In this document: positions 12,113-21,937 of the stretch, in pieces
Layout: the number at the start of each line of letters is the position of its first letter
Position numbering within the stretch: position 1 is the stretch's first letter
Assembly: GCA_030867875.1 (NCBI GenBank)
Contig: JAOWCC010001589.1
Span: forward strand, 143,317,745-143,381,744
Length of the DNA stretch: 64,000 nt
DNA from: Actinernus sp. WN-2022
Lineage: Eukaryota > Cnidaria > Anthozoa > Actiniaria > Actinernidae
Reading direction: 5' to 3'
Notes under the pieces: generated by a model
Told to the model about the DNA's origin: nothing
What the model saw: only the letters and a program-made list of their open reading frames with translations
Databases searched by the model: none
Position numbers and translations under genes: made by a program

Positions 12113-12280
12113 TGTTACGATATGTGTACGTTATGTTAGGCTGACGGTATACCTGTGTTACGTTATTTGTTACGCCCGCGATAGGCCAGCGGAGAGCATA
12201 AGAGCGAACACGAACGCTGGTCGGATCTGGAGCTGTATAAGCTACTACTAAAGGGACTTACCAGTTACAAAGACATAACA
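12113..12280 (+). repeat. 5' LTR of Gypsy element 3
   Basis: 168 bp, tgttacgatatg to agacataaca. It matches 16560-16708 except for about 16 extra bases (agagcgaacacgaac region, near 12202) and a small difference near 12245. It should hold the promoter; I see no strong TATA box. Confidence 0.95.
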
Positions 12281-12298
12281 TGGTGTCAGAAGTGGCTG
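12281..12298 (+). promoter_or_regulatory. Primer binding site of Gypsy element 3
   Basis: Immediately after the 5' LTR the sequence tggtgtcagaagtggctg begins with TGG, as expected for pairing with the CCA end of a tRNA. The tRNA identity was not determined. Confidence 0.75.
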
Positions 12299-12374
12299 AC
12301 TTTTACCTGTAGCCGTGTGGATTTGATTGCAACACGAACGATAAAAGTTTATTATTTGGACCAGTTGAGTTTAC

Positions 12375-12886
12375 ATGGCAACGTATCAGATTCCAGCGCC
12401 AGATCAGATGAACTGTAACGGAGACGTGTCGAACAACTGGAAAATATTCCGTGAGTCTCATGAAGACTATCTTGTAGCTACAGGGCTAGACAAAAAAGAC
12501 AAAACGATCCAAGTAGCCACACTAAAGAGCCTAATGGTACAGAGTGCAAGAAGATTCTTAAGCGACTTTAACTATCAAACGACGACATGAAAGATCCCAA
12601 AATAATCATAGATAGGCTAGAAGAGCATTTCGTTCCAACAAGGAATATACTATATGAGCGATATCTCTTCCACAACACGGAACAACAAGCCCATGAAACA
12701 GTAGACCAGTACCTCATTAAGCTTAGGCAACTGGCAGAGCCTTGTAAATTTGGAACACTAGAAGATGAAATGGTAAGAGACCGACTAGTCCTGGGGTGCA
12801 AATTAAGACAGTGCTGCGAGAAGCAGACTGTTCAGAGAAAAAGAATGCGATCTAAAGAAAGCCGTAGGGTCATTGAGAATAAGTGA
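12375..12886 (+). pseudogene. Gypsy element 3 gag, N-terminal part
   Basis: The first frame starts at ATG 12375 (MATYQIPAPDQMNCNGDVSNN) about 95 bp after the LTR and is a retrotransposon capsid N-terminus (NWKIFRESHEDYLVATGLDKK). A shift near 12585 moves the frame to 12587-12886, which carries the conserved capsid stretch RYLFHNTEQQAHETVDQYLI followed by KLRQLAEPCKF. Another shift near 12850-12880 leads to the nucleocapsid frame. Gag would form the cytoplasmic particle. Two frame breaks within 500 bp show that the gene is dead. Confidence 0.82.
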
Positions 12887-13545
12887 AGCAACCGGTGAAC
12901 AGCTCAAGAGAATTGAGCGAGAGCCAGGAACACAAGATCCTGTCAATTTTGTCAAGAAAGAAATCAAAAGTAGCAAGAAACAACCACAGAAGCAAGGTGA
13001 AGCCACAAGGAAGAGAAACACACCGGAAAAGGAGACTAAACAGCAACGCGAGTGTAAGTACTGCGGTTGCCAACACGAGCGGGATAAGACCAGATGCCCA
13101 GCGTATGGCAGAACCTGTCGGAAATGCGGGAAGTTTAAACATTTCCAGTCAGTATGCCAGCAAAAACAGAACATTCACCAAGTCCAAGAAGAAAGCGACT
13201 CTGAGGATTCATTATACAGCCTAGAAACGGTAGGAGCTATAGACGACCAACAAAAAAAGCGGTTCTTTGTACCCCTACATTTCAGTGATGAAACGGGAGA
13301 AAGCGTGGTTCACTGCCAGCTAGACACAGGCGCAACATGTAATGTCATGTCCTTTGACATCCTGTGCGAAATAAAACAGAGTGGAAAACCAGCCATGCAG
13401 CCTACCACTGCGAAGCTCAGGCTTTATGATAATAGCCTCGTACAAGCCCTCGGCGAATGCAACTTCCAGTGCCAGTTTAAGGGCGATCAGCATCACCTTA
13501 ACTTCAAGATTGTTAGTGCGAAACCTGTCAGGCGAAACCTGTACC
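12873..13545 (+). pseudogene. Gypsy element 3 nucleocapsid and aspartic protease
   Basis: A Lys/Glu/Gln-rich stretch is followed by two zinc knuckles: CKYCGCQHERDKTRC (C-x2-C-x3-H-x6-C) and CRKCGKFKHFQSVC (the canonical C-x2-C-x4-H-x4-C), which bind the genomic RNA. About 90 residues later the retropepsin motif CQLDTGATCNVM appears (active-site D-T-G), then LRLYDNS and a hydrophobic flap-like segment. The protease would cleave the polyprotein. The frame loses the pol phase at about 13530-13550, where RT continues in a different phase, so protease and RT are no longer joined. Confidence 0.9.
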
Positions 13546-14376
13546 AATATGGGCCTCATAACTGTAAATGTAGTGAACGCTGTCAACTTGTCTCCAGCTA
13601 CAATGCAACAAGATATCTTCACAGAGTACAATGATGTGTTTGAGGGATTGGGATGTCTCCCAGGAGAATACCATCTTCAGGTGGATCCGAACGTTACACC
13701 CGTGAAACACACACCACGAAGAGTAGCTGTTCCACTCAAGGCTGAGCTTAAGGAACATATTGAAGAATTAGTGAAGATAGAAGTCCTAAAGAAAGTCACA
13801 GAACCAACCGACTGGATAAGCAGTGAAGTTGTGGTGCGGAAAGGTAACAAGCTGCGACTGTGTATCGACCCAAAAGATCTGAACAAAGCCCTTAAGCGTT
13901 CACACTACCCAATGCCTAAGATCGAAGAAATATTACCGGAACTCTCTAAAGCCAAAGTCTTCAGCGTAGCAGATGCAAAAAATGGCTTCTGGCAAGTAAA
14001 ATTGGACAAGCCTAGCAGCTATCTTACCACCTTCTGGACGCCGTTCGGTCGTTACCGGTGGTTGAGGATGCCATTCGGAATAGCCACAGCGCCGGAGGAA
14101 TATCAGCGAAGACAACATGAAGTTCTACAGGGTCTACAGGGCTTCCACGTCATAGCAGATGGCATCCTTATCACGGGACATGGGGAGAGCGAAGAAGAGG
14201 CAGTGTGTGATCATGATCAAAACCTGATTGCACTTCTAGATAGAGCCAGAGAAGTTAACTTGAAGTTAAATCCTAAGAAGCTGAAGCTCAGACTGTCGGA
14301 AGTCCCCTACATAGGTCACCTCTTAACACCAAGTGGAGTCAAGCCAGATCCGGAGAAGGTCCGTGCGGTGCAGTAG
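13530..14376 (+). pseudogene. Gypsy element 3 reverse transcriptase, catalytic Asp lost, in-frame stop
   Basis: RT motifs are in order: LPGEYHLQVDPNVTPVKHTP, LRLCIDPKDLNKALKRS, KVFSVADAKNGFWQ, RYRWLRMPFGIATAPEEYQR, and the palm motif as HVIADGILITG. The last should read x-x-D-D; the second aspartate is glycine here (codon ggc, about 14161), which removes a metal ligand. EVPYIGHLLTPSGVKPDPEK follows, then an amber codon at 14374-14376 where relatives carry Glu. The open frame upstream to 13381 is not RT coding. After the stop the sequence repeats an EKVRAVQ-like stretch, suggesting a small local duplication or gene-conversion patch. Confidence 0.92.
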
Positions 14377-15790
14377 ATGCCGTGCCCTGATGGGCGCACG
14401 AGAGCCGAGAAAGTCAGGGCGGTCCAACGTTTTCTAGGATTTGCGAACTATTTGGCTAAGTACCTCCCTCATCTCGCAGACGAGTGTGAACCGTTGCGAC
14501 GCCTCACTGACAAGGATGCAGCCTGGGCATGGGAAAAGCATCACCAGGACGCTTTCGACCGTGTTAAGCTATTGGTTGCAGATTATCCTGTCTTGCGCTA
14601 CTATGATGTGAGCCTGCCGGTAATCATCCAATGTGACAGTAGCGAGACTGGAATGGGAGCCGCCCTACTCCAGGAAGGACAGCCCGTAGTTTTTGCATCA
14701 AGAACATTGACGCCTACGGAGCGAGGATACGCCCAGATTGAAAAAGAATGCTTGGCAATAGTCTTCGCCTGTGAAAGGTTTAACCAATACCTCTATGGTA
14801 GGGAGACCATCAGCGTACAGAGCGACCACAAACCGCTAGAATCAATATTCACCAAGCCACTGACAGCAGCACCCAAGCGGCTTCAAGGCATGCTACTTCG
14901 GTTGCAGAAGTTTAATTTAAAGGTCGGTTACAAGAAAGGGGCAGAAATGTTTCTTGCCGATACTCTGTCTAGAGCACCGCTGCCTAGTGTCAGTCCACCT
15001 AACAACTGCCTGAGACCGGAACATGAAGATGTCTGCCGCCTAGACCTAGAGGATCTCAATGCTGCAGAATTCCTGAGGATCTCACACGATGGTCTGCAAA
15101 ACATCCAACGCCTAACTGATGCAGACGAGCAGTTACAAAGCCTCAAGACGACAGTCTTACAAGGATGGCCAGAGACGAAGCAAGAAGTTAGTCAGCTGAT
15201 CACTGGGTTTTGGGCATACCGTGATGAGATAGGAGTGTATAACGGGGTGTTATACAAAGGAGATCGAGTCATCATCCCTAGTGCACTTCGCAGAGAAATG
15301 ATGAAGCGCGTTCATGCTAGCCACCAAGGAGAGCAAGCATGTCTCCGACGAGCTAGAGATGTCTTGTTTTGGCCTGGCATGAACCAACAGATCAAAGACG
15401 CTGTGAGTAGCTGCAGCCTCTGTGCAGAGTATGCGCCAGCCCAGCCGAAAGAACCACTGATGACTCCAGAACTACCGACGCGCCCTTGGAGTATCGTGGC
15501 CCAGGATCTAAACACCATCGATGGTAACGATCATATGATAACAGCTGATGCCTTTAGTGGATACTGGGAAGTCGATGAGATGCCACAGACTACGGCCCAA
15601 TCAGTCATCAAAAAGACCAAGCAGCATTTTGCTCGGTACGGCATCCCGCACAGGGTGTATACCGACAACGGCCCACAGTTTGACTGCGCGGAATACACAA
15701 AATTTGCAGACGACTGGCAGTTCGAGCATCACACTTCATCATGCACAATCCAACGGGCTGATCGAAGCTGCAGTGAAGACTGCCAAAGCA
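14377..15790 (+). pseudogene. Gypsy element 3 RNase H and integrase N-terminal/core
   Basis: This continues pol after the stop: FLGFANYLAKYLPHLADECE (connection), RNase H with IIQCDSSETGMGAALLQ, AQIEKECLAIVFACERFNQY, QSDHKPLESIF and LADTLSRA, then the integrase finger (HASHQGEQAC ... CSLCAEY). The core has its first two catalytic Asp in VAQDLNTIDG and YTDNGPQFD. The frame is lost near 15745-15765, just before the catalytic Glu, and ends at 15825 in unrelated residues. Length and order are those of ordinary Ty3/Gypsy pol. Confidence 0.92.
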
Positions 15791-16455
15791 CTCCAGAAGA
15801 AGGCTGCAAAAGCAAATCAAGATAAATGGATGAGTTTTCTGGAGTATAGAAATACACCTACAGAAGGAATGGACAGCAGCCCAGTTCAGCGACTGATGTC
15901 CAAGAGAACCAAGACAACCCTGCCAGTAGCCCAGCATCTTCTAGAGCCTAAATACAATCAGATGTAGATAGAAAGCTAACAAGAAAGCGACGAATATCAA
16001 AGGAATACTTCGACAAGGGCTCTAAAGAGCTTCCTGAACTGCAAATTGGTCAACCCATTAGAATGAAGCCAACTCCAACTGACACGAGCAGGAAATGGAG
16101 AAGAGGGATCTGCATCAACAAGGTGGCTCCACGTTTCTACATAGTCGACAGTATAATATTTCGCAGGAACAGAAAGTTCTTGCGCAATGCAAAGGACAGT
16201 GGAACTGAACCTGCTGCAGCAAAGCCCGCGACTATGGAGGCACCTAAATCAGATATCTCCACAGCAGCTTCACCTACCACTGAACTGGAGGTACCAATGG
16301 ATCCACCAACCGAGCAGTCCTATAGCAGTGAGGAAGCGTATAAACAAGTGGAGCAACCCGCAGAGACTAGTCCACCCAGTCCTTCACCACAACCACCAGT
16401 CAAGATGACTCGCAGTGGAAGGATCATCAAACCACCATTTAAACTGAACATTTAA
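15740..16455 (+). pseudogene. Gypsy element 3 integrase C-terminal part
   Basis: In the 15548 phase the core resumes with GLIEAAVKTAKALQKKA (catalytic Glu) and the usual YRNTPTEGMDSSPVQRLM, ending at a stop at 15967. A third phase (from about 15990) holds the C-terminal domain (RKWRRGICINKVAPRFYIVD) and a Pro/Ser/Thr-rich tail to 16455. At least two frame breaks are therefore present in this part. The tail ends about 90 bp before the purine tract. Confidence 0.85.
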
Positions 16456-16546
16456 GCAGCGCTACATACCGCACTTAGTAGTTCAGTAGACACCGTTTTG
16501 AACTGATATATGTTTATAGTTTACCATTTAGGATACTGTTTCATTT

Positions 16547-16559
16547 AGGAAAGGGAAGA
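16547..16559 (+). promoter_or_regulatory. Polypurine tract of Gypsy element 3
   Basis: The run ggaaagggaaga lies directly before the 3' LTR, the expected site of plus-strand priming. Confidence 0.85.
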
Positions 16560-16708
16560 TGTTACGATATGTGTACGTTATGTTAGGCTGACGGTATACC
16601 TGTGTTACGTTATTTGTTACGCCCGCGATAGGCCAGCGGAGAGCATAGGCTGGTCGGATCTGGAGCTGTATGAGCTTACCAGGACTTACCAGTTACAAAG
16701 ACATAACA
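16560..16708 (+). repeat. 3' LTR of Gypsy element 3
   Basis: 149 bp, tgttacgatatg to agacataaca, followed by the target duplication caggt. It is shorter than the 5' LTR by one gap of about 16 bp and a few bases near 16670. Confidence 0.95.
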
Positions 16709-16713
16709 CAGGT

Positions 16714-17385
16714 TTAGATGTTTTATTAACTCCTCACAAAGTGATGAAGTGAAAAAGCTGAAATCGAAACTCCAAAAGATTCGATACGGTTCTTGCGATC
16801 TGATCTCACACTAAATAACAGACAACAAAATAAAACTTTGAATATCGAGAACTTCGCATCATGTGGAAACTGTTCAGATACGTAAATGAAGTGAAAATTT
16901 TCAAACCGTTTGATTCCTTAAGCATCTCGATTTCTAAAATAAAATTTTATCTGTAGATATTTTTTTGTGCGATCTTAACGCAAAACAAACACTGCGGAGT
17001 CACTGATTATTCAAATCAGTTCGCGGAAAATGTCACACTTCTGTGTCGCGGAATTCAAGACTCGGACCTCCTCACCTTTGAAAACCGATCCACATTAAAT
17101 AAAAAGAACTCCAGAATATTCTATTTAGTAGACGTTTATCATTTGCCAGTAAAGTTGAGAAGCTTTGTGGTGATTTAAACTACAATGCAATAAAATACAC
17201 TTCCCGCGAAGTTCGCGGCATTCTTGTTGTGTCAAAAACCAGACAATTAGTCTTCACGGCTGAAAGCACATGTCATAAAGCTAAAGCTGGCTTCTTCAAT
17301 TGAAAACATACGCAACAAGAGGCTGTATGCTATCAGGCGCCAAACGTTTCAAAATTAAATTTTCATACACCTATACCAGATATGC
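16714..17385. other. No gene recognised
   Basis: AT-rich DNA between the third Gypsy element and the minisatellite. No recognisable protein, inverted repeat or RNA gene was seen. Confidence 0.4.
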
Positions 17386-17389
17386 ATAC

Positions 17390-17815
17390 ATGTATTAAAA
17401 TCCATACGCGTACAAAAATCCTTACATGTAAAAATTCCATACATGTATCTAAAACTATACATGTATCAAAAAATTGAACATGTATAGAAAATCCATACAT
17501 GTATAAAATTACATATATGTACAAAAAGACATACATGTACCGAAATTCATACAAGTACCGAAATTCATACATGTACAGAAATCCATACATGTACATAAAT
17601 TCATACATGTACAGAAATTTATACATGTACAGAAATTCATACATGTACAGAAATCCATACATGTACAGAAATCCATACATGTACAGAAATCCATACATGT
17701 ACCGAAATTCATACATGTACCGAAATCCATACATGTACCGAAATCCATACATGTACAGAAATCCATACGTGTACAAAAACCATACATGTAATTATAGAAA
17801 CCATACATATCCGGA
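17390..17815. repeat. 18-bp minisatellite, ATACATGTACAGAAATCC type (field 1)
   Basis: About 22 units of 17-18 bp, each containing the palindrome tacatgta and the linker cagaaatcc, ccgaaattc or a variant. Left units are the most divergent. Because the unit is 18 bp, frames stay open on both strands (Tyr-Met-Tyr-Arg-Asn and complementary patterns); these are not genes. Confidence 0.95.
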
Positions 17816-17876
17816 ACTTTGACCCCTTGTTCACGGCGGGAACCTCACGAACTTAGCGTATTCTCAGTTATGTTGG

Positions 17877-17930
17877 TAGCCTGCGTAGCAACCCCATTCC
17901 CCCTGCAAGCTGGGCTTGCTACGCAGGCTA
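17877..17930. mobile_element. 54-bp hairpin element, TAGCCTG ends, 9-bp TSD
   Basis: tagcctgcgtagcaa and its complement enclose about 24 bp. The perfect duplication ttatgttgg flanks it at 17868-17876 and 17931-17939. Ends and TSD length agree with the elements at 26605-26852 and 33521-37738. Confidence 0.88.
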
Positions 17931-18305
17931 TTATGTTGGTGACATGATAATTTTGATTTGAACATGGATGAACTATTAGCTTCATCAAGGTGAATGCAAA
18001 GTGCGAGTTACATATCAGTACATATTTACCGTTCACCCGTCGAAATAGAGAACACTGACTTTCTGGATAATACTCATGAATATGATAGCGAGAGGTTTCT
18101 CTCCTCGGTTTTATTTTTACCTGCAGAGAGAGGGAGAGAGAGATCTGCAAGCAGGCAATCTCTTTGCTTGCGAAATTACTGTGTGAAAGCCTTTCGAAAC
18201 CAGAGAGAGACCTGTTTATACAAGTCTAAAGCCGAAGCCCTCGAAATGATTTTAGTAAATTGCTCAGTTCTTTTCTGGTCCATCAAGCGGAGTTTTGTTG
18301 CCATA

Positions 18306-18552
18306 TGTAGAGAAATTCATACCTGGAGAGAAATTCATACATGTACAGAAATCCATACATGTAGAGAGAGAAATTCATACATGTACAGAAATCCATACAT
18401 GTAGAGAGAGAAATTCATACATGTACAGAAATCCATACATGTAGAGACAGAAATCCATACGTGTACTTCAGAAATCCATACATGTAATTATAGAATTCCA
18501 GACATGTACAGAAATGCATACATGTAATTATAGAAATCCATACATGTAATTA
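18306..18552. repeat. 18-bp minisatellite, field 2
   Basis: The same ATACATGTACAGAAAT units as at 17390-17815, here interspersed with gagagagaaattc and with longer units containing taattatag. The DNA between the two fields is a diverged duplicate of that at 18600-18700 (gactttgaccccttgttcac; gacatgataattttgattt), so the whole block was duplicated. Confidence 0.9.
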
Positions 18553-18707
18553 AATGGGCCATCTCACCCACAGTGCTTCGCGATCGCGTGCTTTGTTATT
18601 ATTTATATCCGGGACTTTGACCCCTTGTTCACGCCTGGCGGTGACATGATAATTTTGATTTGAACATGGATGTGCTATAATATTTACCGCTCACCCGTCG
18701 CTACCCT

Positions 18708-19085
18708 ACGGTGGCCCAGAAGGCTCAACGCAGAAAAAGAAGAAAATCAACACACACAAACAGGAGAGCCAAAACAAATATATGTATGCAAACTAAGAAA
18801 AAAAATCACGACACACACTAAAAGTAAAAAGAAAATACGAGAAACAAAAAAAAAGGTTCAACACAAAAATTAAATCAGGGCAAATCAAACAAATAAAATT
18901 AGAATGCAAACAAACAAATCAGAACAACATAAATAAAGTTTGTAGATCTACAACGCAAACAAAAAAATCAGACACGGCCCAGAAGCAGAAAAAGCAGCCC
19001 AGAAGGCTCAAACGCAAATAAAAAAGCAGACGCGGCCCAGAAGGTACAAACGCAAACGAAAAAGCAGACGCGGCCCACAAACAAA
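18708..19085 (+). repeat. Left terminal inverted repeat
   Basis: Complementary to 21350-21758 with scattered differences. It includes several copies of cggcccagaag and caaacgcaaa. Confidence 0.85.
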
Positions 19086-19118
19086 AATGTGTCACGTGAT
19101 TTTCACCTTTTTGACAAG

Positions 19119-19524
19119 ATGGACGACACGGACTTAAGACGTTTGGTGGAACATTACTTTCATCTTGGTTACGAAAACCGAGTAATAACTGATTTTGTAA
19201 ACCATCAACACGGAATTTCTATTAGTTTAGCCACGCTAAAGCGACGGCTTTGTGACTATGGTCTTAGGAGAAGGGGACAATTCACAGATGAGGAAAGACT
19301 CAGAGAAATCATTCAACAAGAAATTTCAGGACCTGGGGAACTAAGGGGATACAGAGCAGTGTAGCATTCCCTTAGACTAAATCACCACATACATGTTCCA
19401 AGACAACAAGTTGCTGCCATTCTTCGTGAGCTTAATCCTGAAGCAACACGTCAGAGAAGGAGCAGAAGGCTGAAAAGGCGGAGATACACAAGTTGTGGTC
19501 CCAATTTCTGCTGGCATGTTGATG
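19119..19524 (+). pseudogene. IS3-like (IS3EU-type) transposase, first exon, with nonsense codon
   Basis: The start is taken at ATG 19119 (MDDTDLRRLVEHYFHLGYEN), just inside the left TIR; an upstream in-frame Met at 19089 is in the TIR. A helix-turn-helix follows (ISLATLKRRLCDYGLRRRG), then SGPGELRGYRAV, a UAG codon (19362-19364) where Trp is expected, and HSLRLNHHIHVPRQQVAAIL. The exon ends at CWHVDG, where the Asp would be the first catalytic residue, directly at a donor (G/gtaaat, phase 1). The second Asp and Glu should lie in a following exon, but I find none in 19525-20100. The stop and the missing core show that the gene is dead. Confidence 0.78.
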
Positions 19525-20149
19525 GTAAATATTTTACTATTTGACGACTAATTACTATGTCCTGGGGGTAGGGGCATTTGATTGTCTTATATGACCATTT
19601 GGGTTTTAAACACATGGTTGTTCAGTAACTAGTAAATTCAACCTCTGTTTAATTTCGGCCCTCATTTCATTTTAACATTGTCAAATTCTTCATTTTTTGG
19701 CCACTAAACAACCCTGTTTAACTTTTGACCCCTGACAAGAAGGGTTAAACAGCCAGTCTTTCGTATTCTCCACTTGTTATTAAAATTCCAAATGAGCTCA
19801 TTTGATTATCCCACTTAGTCATACTATAGCTTTATGCTTTTATGACACAATTAAGCGCCCAAGTTAGCGGTTGTTTCTGAAGTTACAAAGTTAGATGTTT
19901 CATTCAAAATTATTATGATAAATTCAAATCGGCCTATATTCGGGTTTGGTACACGCTGTTTCCTGTTTCACAACATGTTAGGAATTTTGCAAAAAGCCAT
20001 TGTCTAGCTTAAGTCAAAAGTATTAACTCTCAGTCTAAACTAAACACACATGGCTTTAAATTTTAACCAGCCTTGGTTCATAACCTATTGACTTTGTAAA
20101 TGGCCGTATATTTGTCATTTTTAGATACATGTCATGTTATACGTCATAC
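19525..20149. other. Transposon interior without recognised exons
   Basis: Expected to contain the rest of the transposase, but no frame resembling a DDE core is visible. It was probably lost by internal deletion. Confidence 0.45.
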
Positions 20150-20365
20150 CACAGCTGGTTCTCCCAGAAAAATGAGTCGCAATGGGTCGCTGGGGTTGAG
20201 AGACCACTTGTTTCTAGTTTCCTTAAAGTCTGTCCACAAACTTTTCCTGCGCACATTAATTCTCCTAGGAACAGTCTTCATCACATTCTGTTCCACTAGG
20301 TTCTTCAAAATCTCTTTAAGACTTTCACTTTGTACAGCATCTGGTTCATTGCATGTTAGTCGATC
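20150..20365 (-). CDS. HECT-like E3 ligase exon carried by the transposon
   Basis: A 72-codon minus-strand exon with an acceptor (ctgccttcag/GATCG) and a donor (GCTGTG/gtatga), phase 0 at both ends. It ends in PLRLIFLGEPAV, which matches the start of a HECT domain (LxVxFxGExxVDxGG). HECT domains transfer ubiquitin through a C-terminal cysteine, but that lobe is not in the window. This is probably exon 2 of the gene whose first exon is 20535-21284. Predicted proteins of this kind are often named G2/M-phase E3 ligase-like in databases; that name is from memory and unverified. Confidence 0.62.
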
Positions 20366-20534
20366 CTGAAGGCAGTAGATACGTTTCATCTTGCAAGTCA
20401 AGGTCTGGTTCCACCTCCCCAACCCAAATATCAACACACATATCAGCATGTTCTGCGATGTCATCTATGGGGAATAGATTAAAGCAGTTTGAACATTCAA
20501 CATTGTGCTTCCCTGAATCCAAGTTTACTACCTA

Positions 20535-21284
20535 GACTGGTTTCTCCATAGACTGCTGGTCACTTTTACGGTCTGAGCAAGGCTCCACCATGGACTGGCT
20601 AGTACTTGTAGTTGTACGCGTACATGTTGATCTGGGTAAAAATGTTTGTTTCTCTAGGGCTGAGTCAGACCCTTCATCTTCGCTGACAGTGACATCATCT
20701 TCATCAAATTTGGGCATGTCGGCCATAAAAAGGTCGCTCTTTGTCGTAAAGAAAAGCGTCACTCTGTTGTAGGTTCTCCCTATATCTTCTTTGTATTTCT
20801 TGAGTACGAACTCTTCAGTTGTACCAGGCAAATGGTTCACCTCACTACCATCAGGATACAACAAAGTGTAGTAGTCAACCCTTTCGTATACATCTCTGTA
20901 ATGGTTAGCGTGTTTGCGCACCGCTTTCTCAAGAATGCTCTTCTTACTAGCCAATGATGAAACCTTAACTGGAAGGGTTCTTCCCCTGCACTTTTTAAGT
21001 TTTCCTACTTCAAACTTCATGTACCTGATATTAACGCTTACTTCTTCATCTGTCAGTTTAGTCTTTGACCGATCTAGTACTCCCGGCTTTCCTTTCTTTC
21101 GATTTTGGCAAGAAGCTGTTCGTTCCTCTTCTTTCTTTCGTTTGAAAGTGGTATAGCCTACTGTAACAGTTGTTGCCTTTGTGGTCTGTGAAGATATTAA
21201 AGAATTACCACATTTCCAGCAGAAATTGGGTACACTTGGCAAGTTTGGTAAAGCCTGTTCTGCACCACAGCTACTACAAAACAT
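20535..21284 (-). CDS. Zinc-ribbon protein, N-terminal exon of a HECT-like transposon gene
   Basis: The start is taken at the Met before FCSSCGAEQ (21284), close to the right TIR. The first 28 residues hold CSSCGAE and CWKCGNS, two CxxC pairs forming a zinc ribbon. A basic segment (TFKRKKEEERTASCQNRKKG) resembles a nuclear localisation signal. A conserved-looking globular part follows (ASKKSILEKAVRKHANHYRD, LYPDGSEVNHLPGTTEEFVL), then an acidic, Ser/Thr-rich tail. The frame runs to a stop at about 20532; a donor just there would join it to 20150-20365, but the exact splice is unclear. Its role in transposition is unknown. Confidence 0.6.
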
Positions 21285-21349
21285 GGCGGCAAAAGAGACA
21301 GACAAGGCAGACAAGGCTTCAAAGCAAAGGCGAGAAAACGTCACATGAT

Positions 21350-21758
21350 TTAATCTGCCTTTTTTTGTTTGCGTTTGTGCCTTCTGGGCCGCGTCTGCAT
21401 TTTTATTTGCGTTTTAGCCTTCTGGGCCGCGTCTGCATTTTTATTTGCGTTTTAGCCTTCTGGGCCGCGTCTGCTTTTTCTGCTTCTGGGCCGTGTTTGC
21501 TTTTTTGTTTGCGTTGTAGAGCTACAAACTTGATTTGTGTTGTTTTGATTTGTTTGTTTGCGTTCTGATTTTTATTTGTTTGGGTTGGCCTGATTTTTTT
21601 TGTGTTGAACCACTTTTTTTTGTTTCTCGTATTTTCTTTTTACTTTTCGTGTGTGTCGTGATTTTTTTTCTTAGTTTGCATACATATTTTTTTTTTGCTC
21701 TCCTGTTTGTGTTTGTTGATTTTTCTTTTTTTTTGCGTTGCGCCTTCTGGGCCACCGT
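21350..21758 (-). repeat. Right terminal inverted repeat
   Basis: Complement of 18708-19085, ending gccttctgggccaccgt. A T-rich frame through it (21535-21810) and its complement are not genes. Confidence 0.85.
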
Positions 21759-21761
21759 ACT

Positions 21762-21785
21762 ACAACAACAACAACAACAACAAAC
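21762..21785. repeat. (CAA)n microsatellite
   Basis: Seven or so caa units directly at the right edge of the transposon. Confidence 0.9.
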
Positions 21786-21937
21786 AAATTTTATTTCGTA
21801 CTGGAATTAATAATAGTTACAGGTTTACTGGAAAAATGAAAAGCTCAATAATTGGTACTGGTAGGCTCAGAATAACTAGAAAGCTAAACTAAGCTGAGCC
21901 ACCGAAACAAAGTTCAGATTGCAATTTGCTATCCTGC

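Larger units (their letters stand above)
12113..16708 (+). mobile_element. Ty3/Gypsy element 3, structurally complete but coding-dead
   Basis: All structural parts are present: 5' LTR 12113-12280, PBS at 12281, gag, protease, RT, RNase H, integrase, purine tract 16547-16559 (ggaaagggaaga) and 3' LTR 16560-16708. The 5-bp duplication caggt flanks it at 12108-12112 and 16709-16713. The LTRs differ by a gap of about 16 bp plus a small rearranged patch and few substitutions, so the insertion is not brand new. Frameshifts in gag, before RT and in integrase, a stop after RT and a lost RT aspartate make it non-autonomous. Confidence 0.95.
18708..21758. mobile_element. Long-TIR DNA transposon with IS3-like transposase and HECT-like gene
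   Basis: Terminal inverted repeats of about 400 bp run from acggtggcccagaaggc (18708) to about 19085 and from about 21350 to 21758. They are full of direct repeats of gcccagaaggc/acgcaaa. Between them lie a transposase exon on the plus strand and a zinc-ribbon plus HECT-type gene on the minus strand, transcribed towards each other. Flanking target duplications were not found (left taccct, right actaca). The transposase resembles the eukaryotic IS3EU group; this is my inference from the helix-turn-helix and RGY...H.L motifs. Core exons are missing, so this copy is defective. Confidence 0.82.

Noticed and set aside
17499..17822. Long frames on both strands coding for Tyr-Met-Tyr or Cys-Thr-Cys-Met repeats
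   Set aside because: They arise because the minisatellite unit is 18 bp with no stops; they overlap in several frames and have no start context.
17390..18552. CRISPR-like array
   Set aside because: Units are head-to-tail without unique spacers, and the DNA is eukaryotic.
20100..20369. Plus-strand 89-codon frame
   Set aside because: Shadow of the minus-strand HECT-like exon, which has splice sites and domain similarity.
21535..21810. Phe/Leu-rich frame resembling a membrane protein
   Set aside because: Lies in the T-rich TIR and is simply low complexity.
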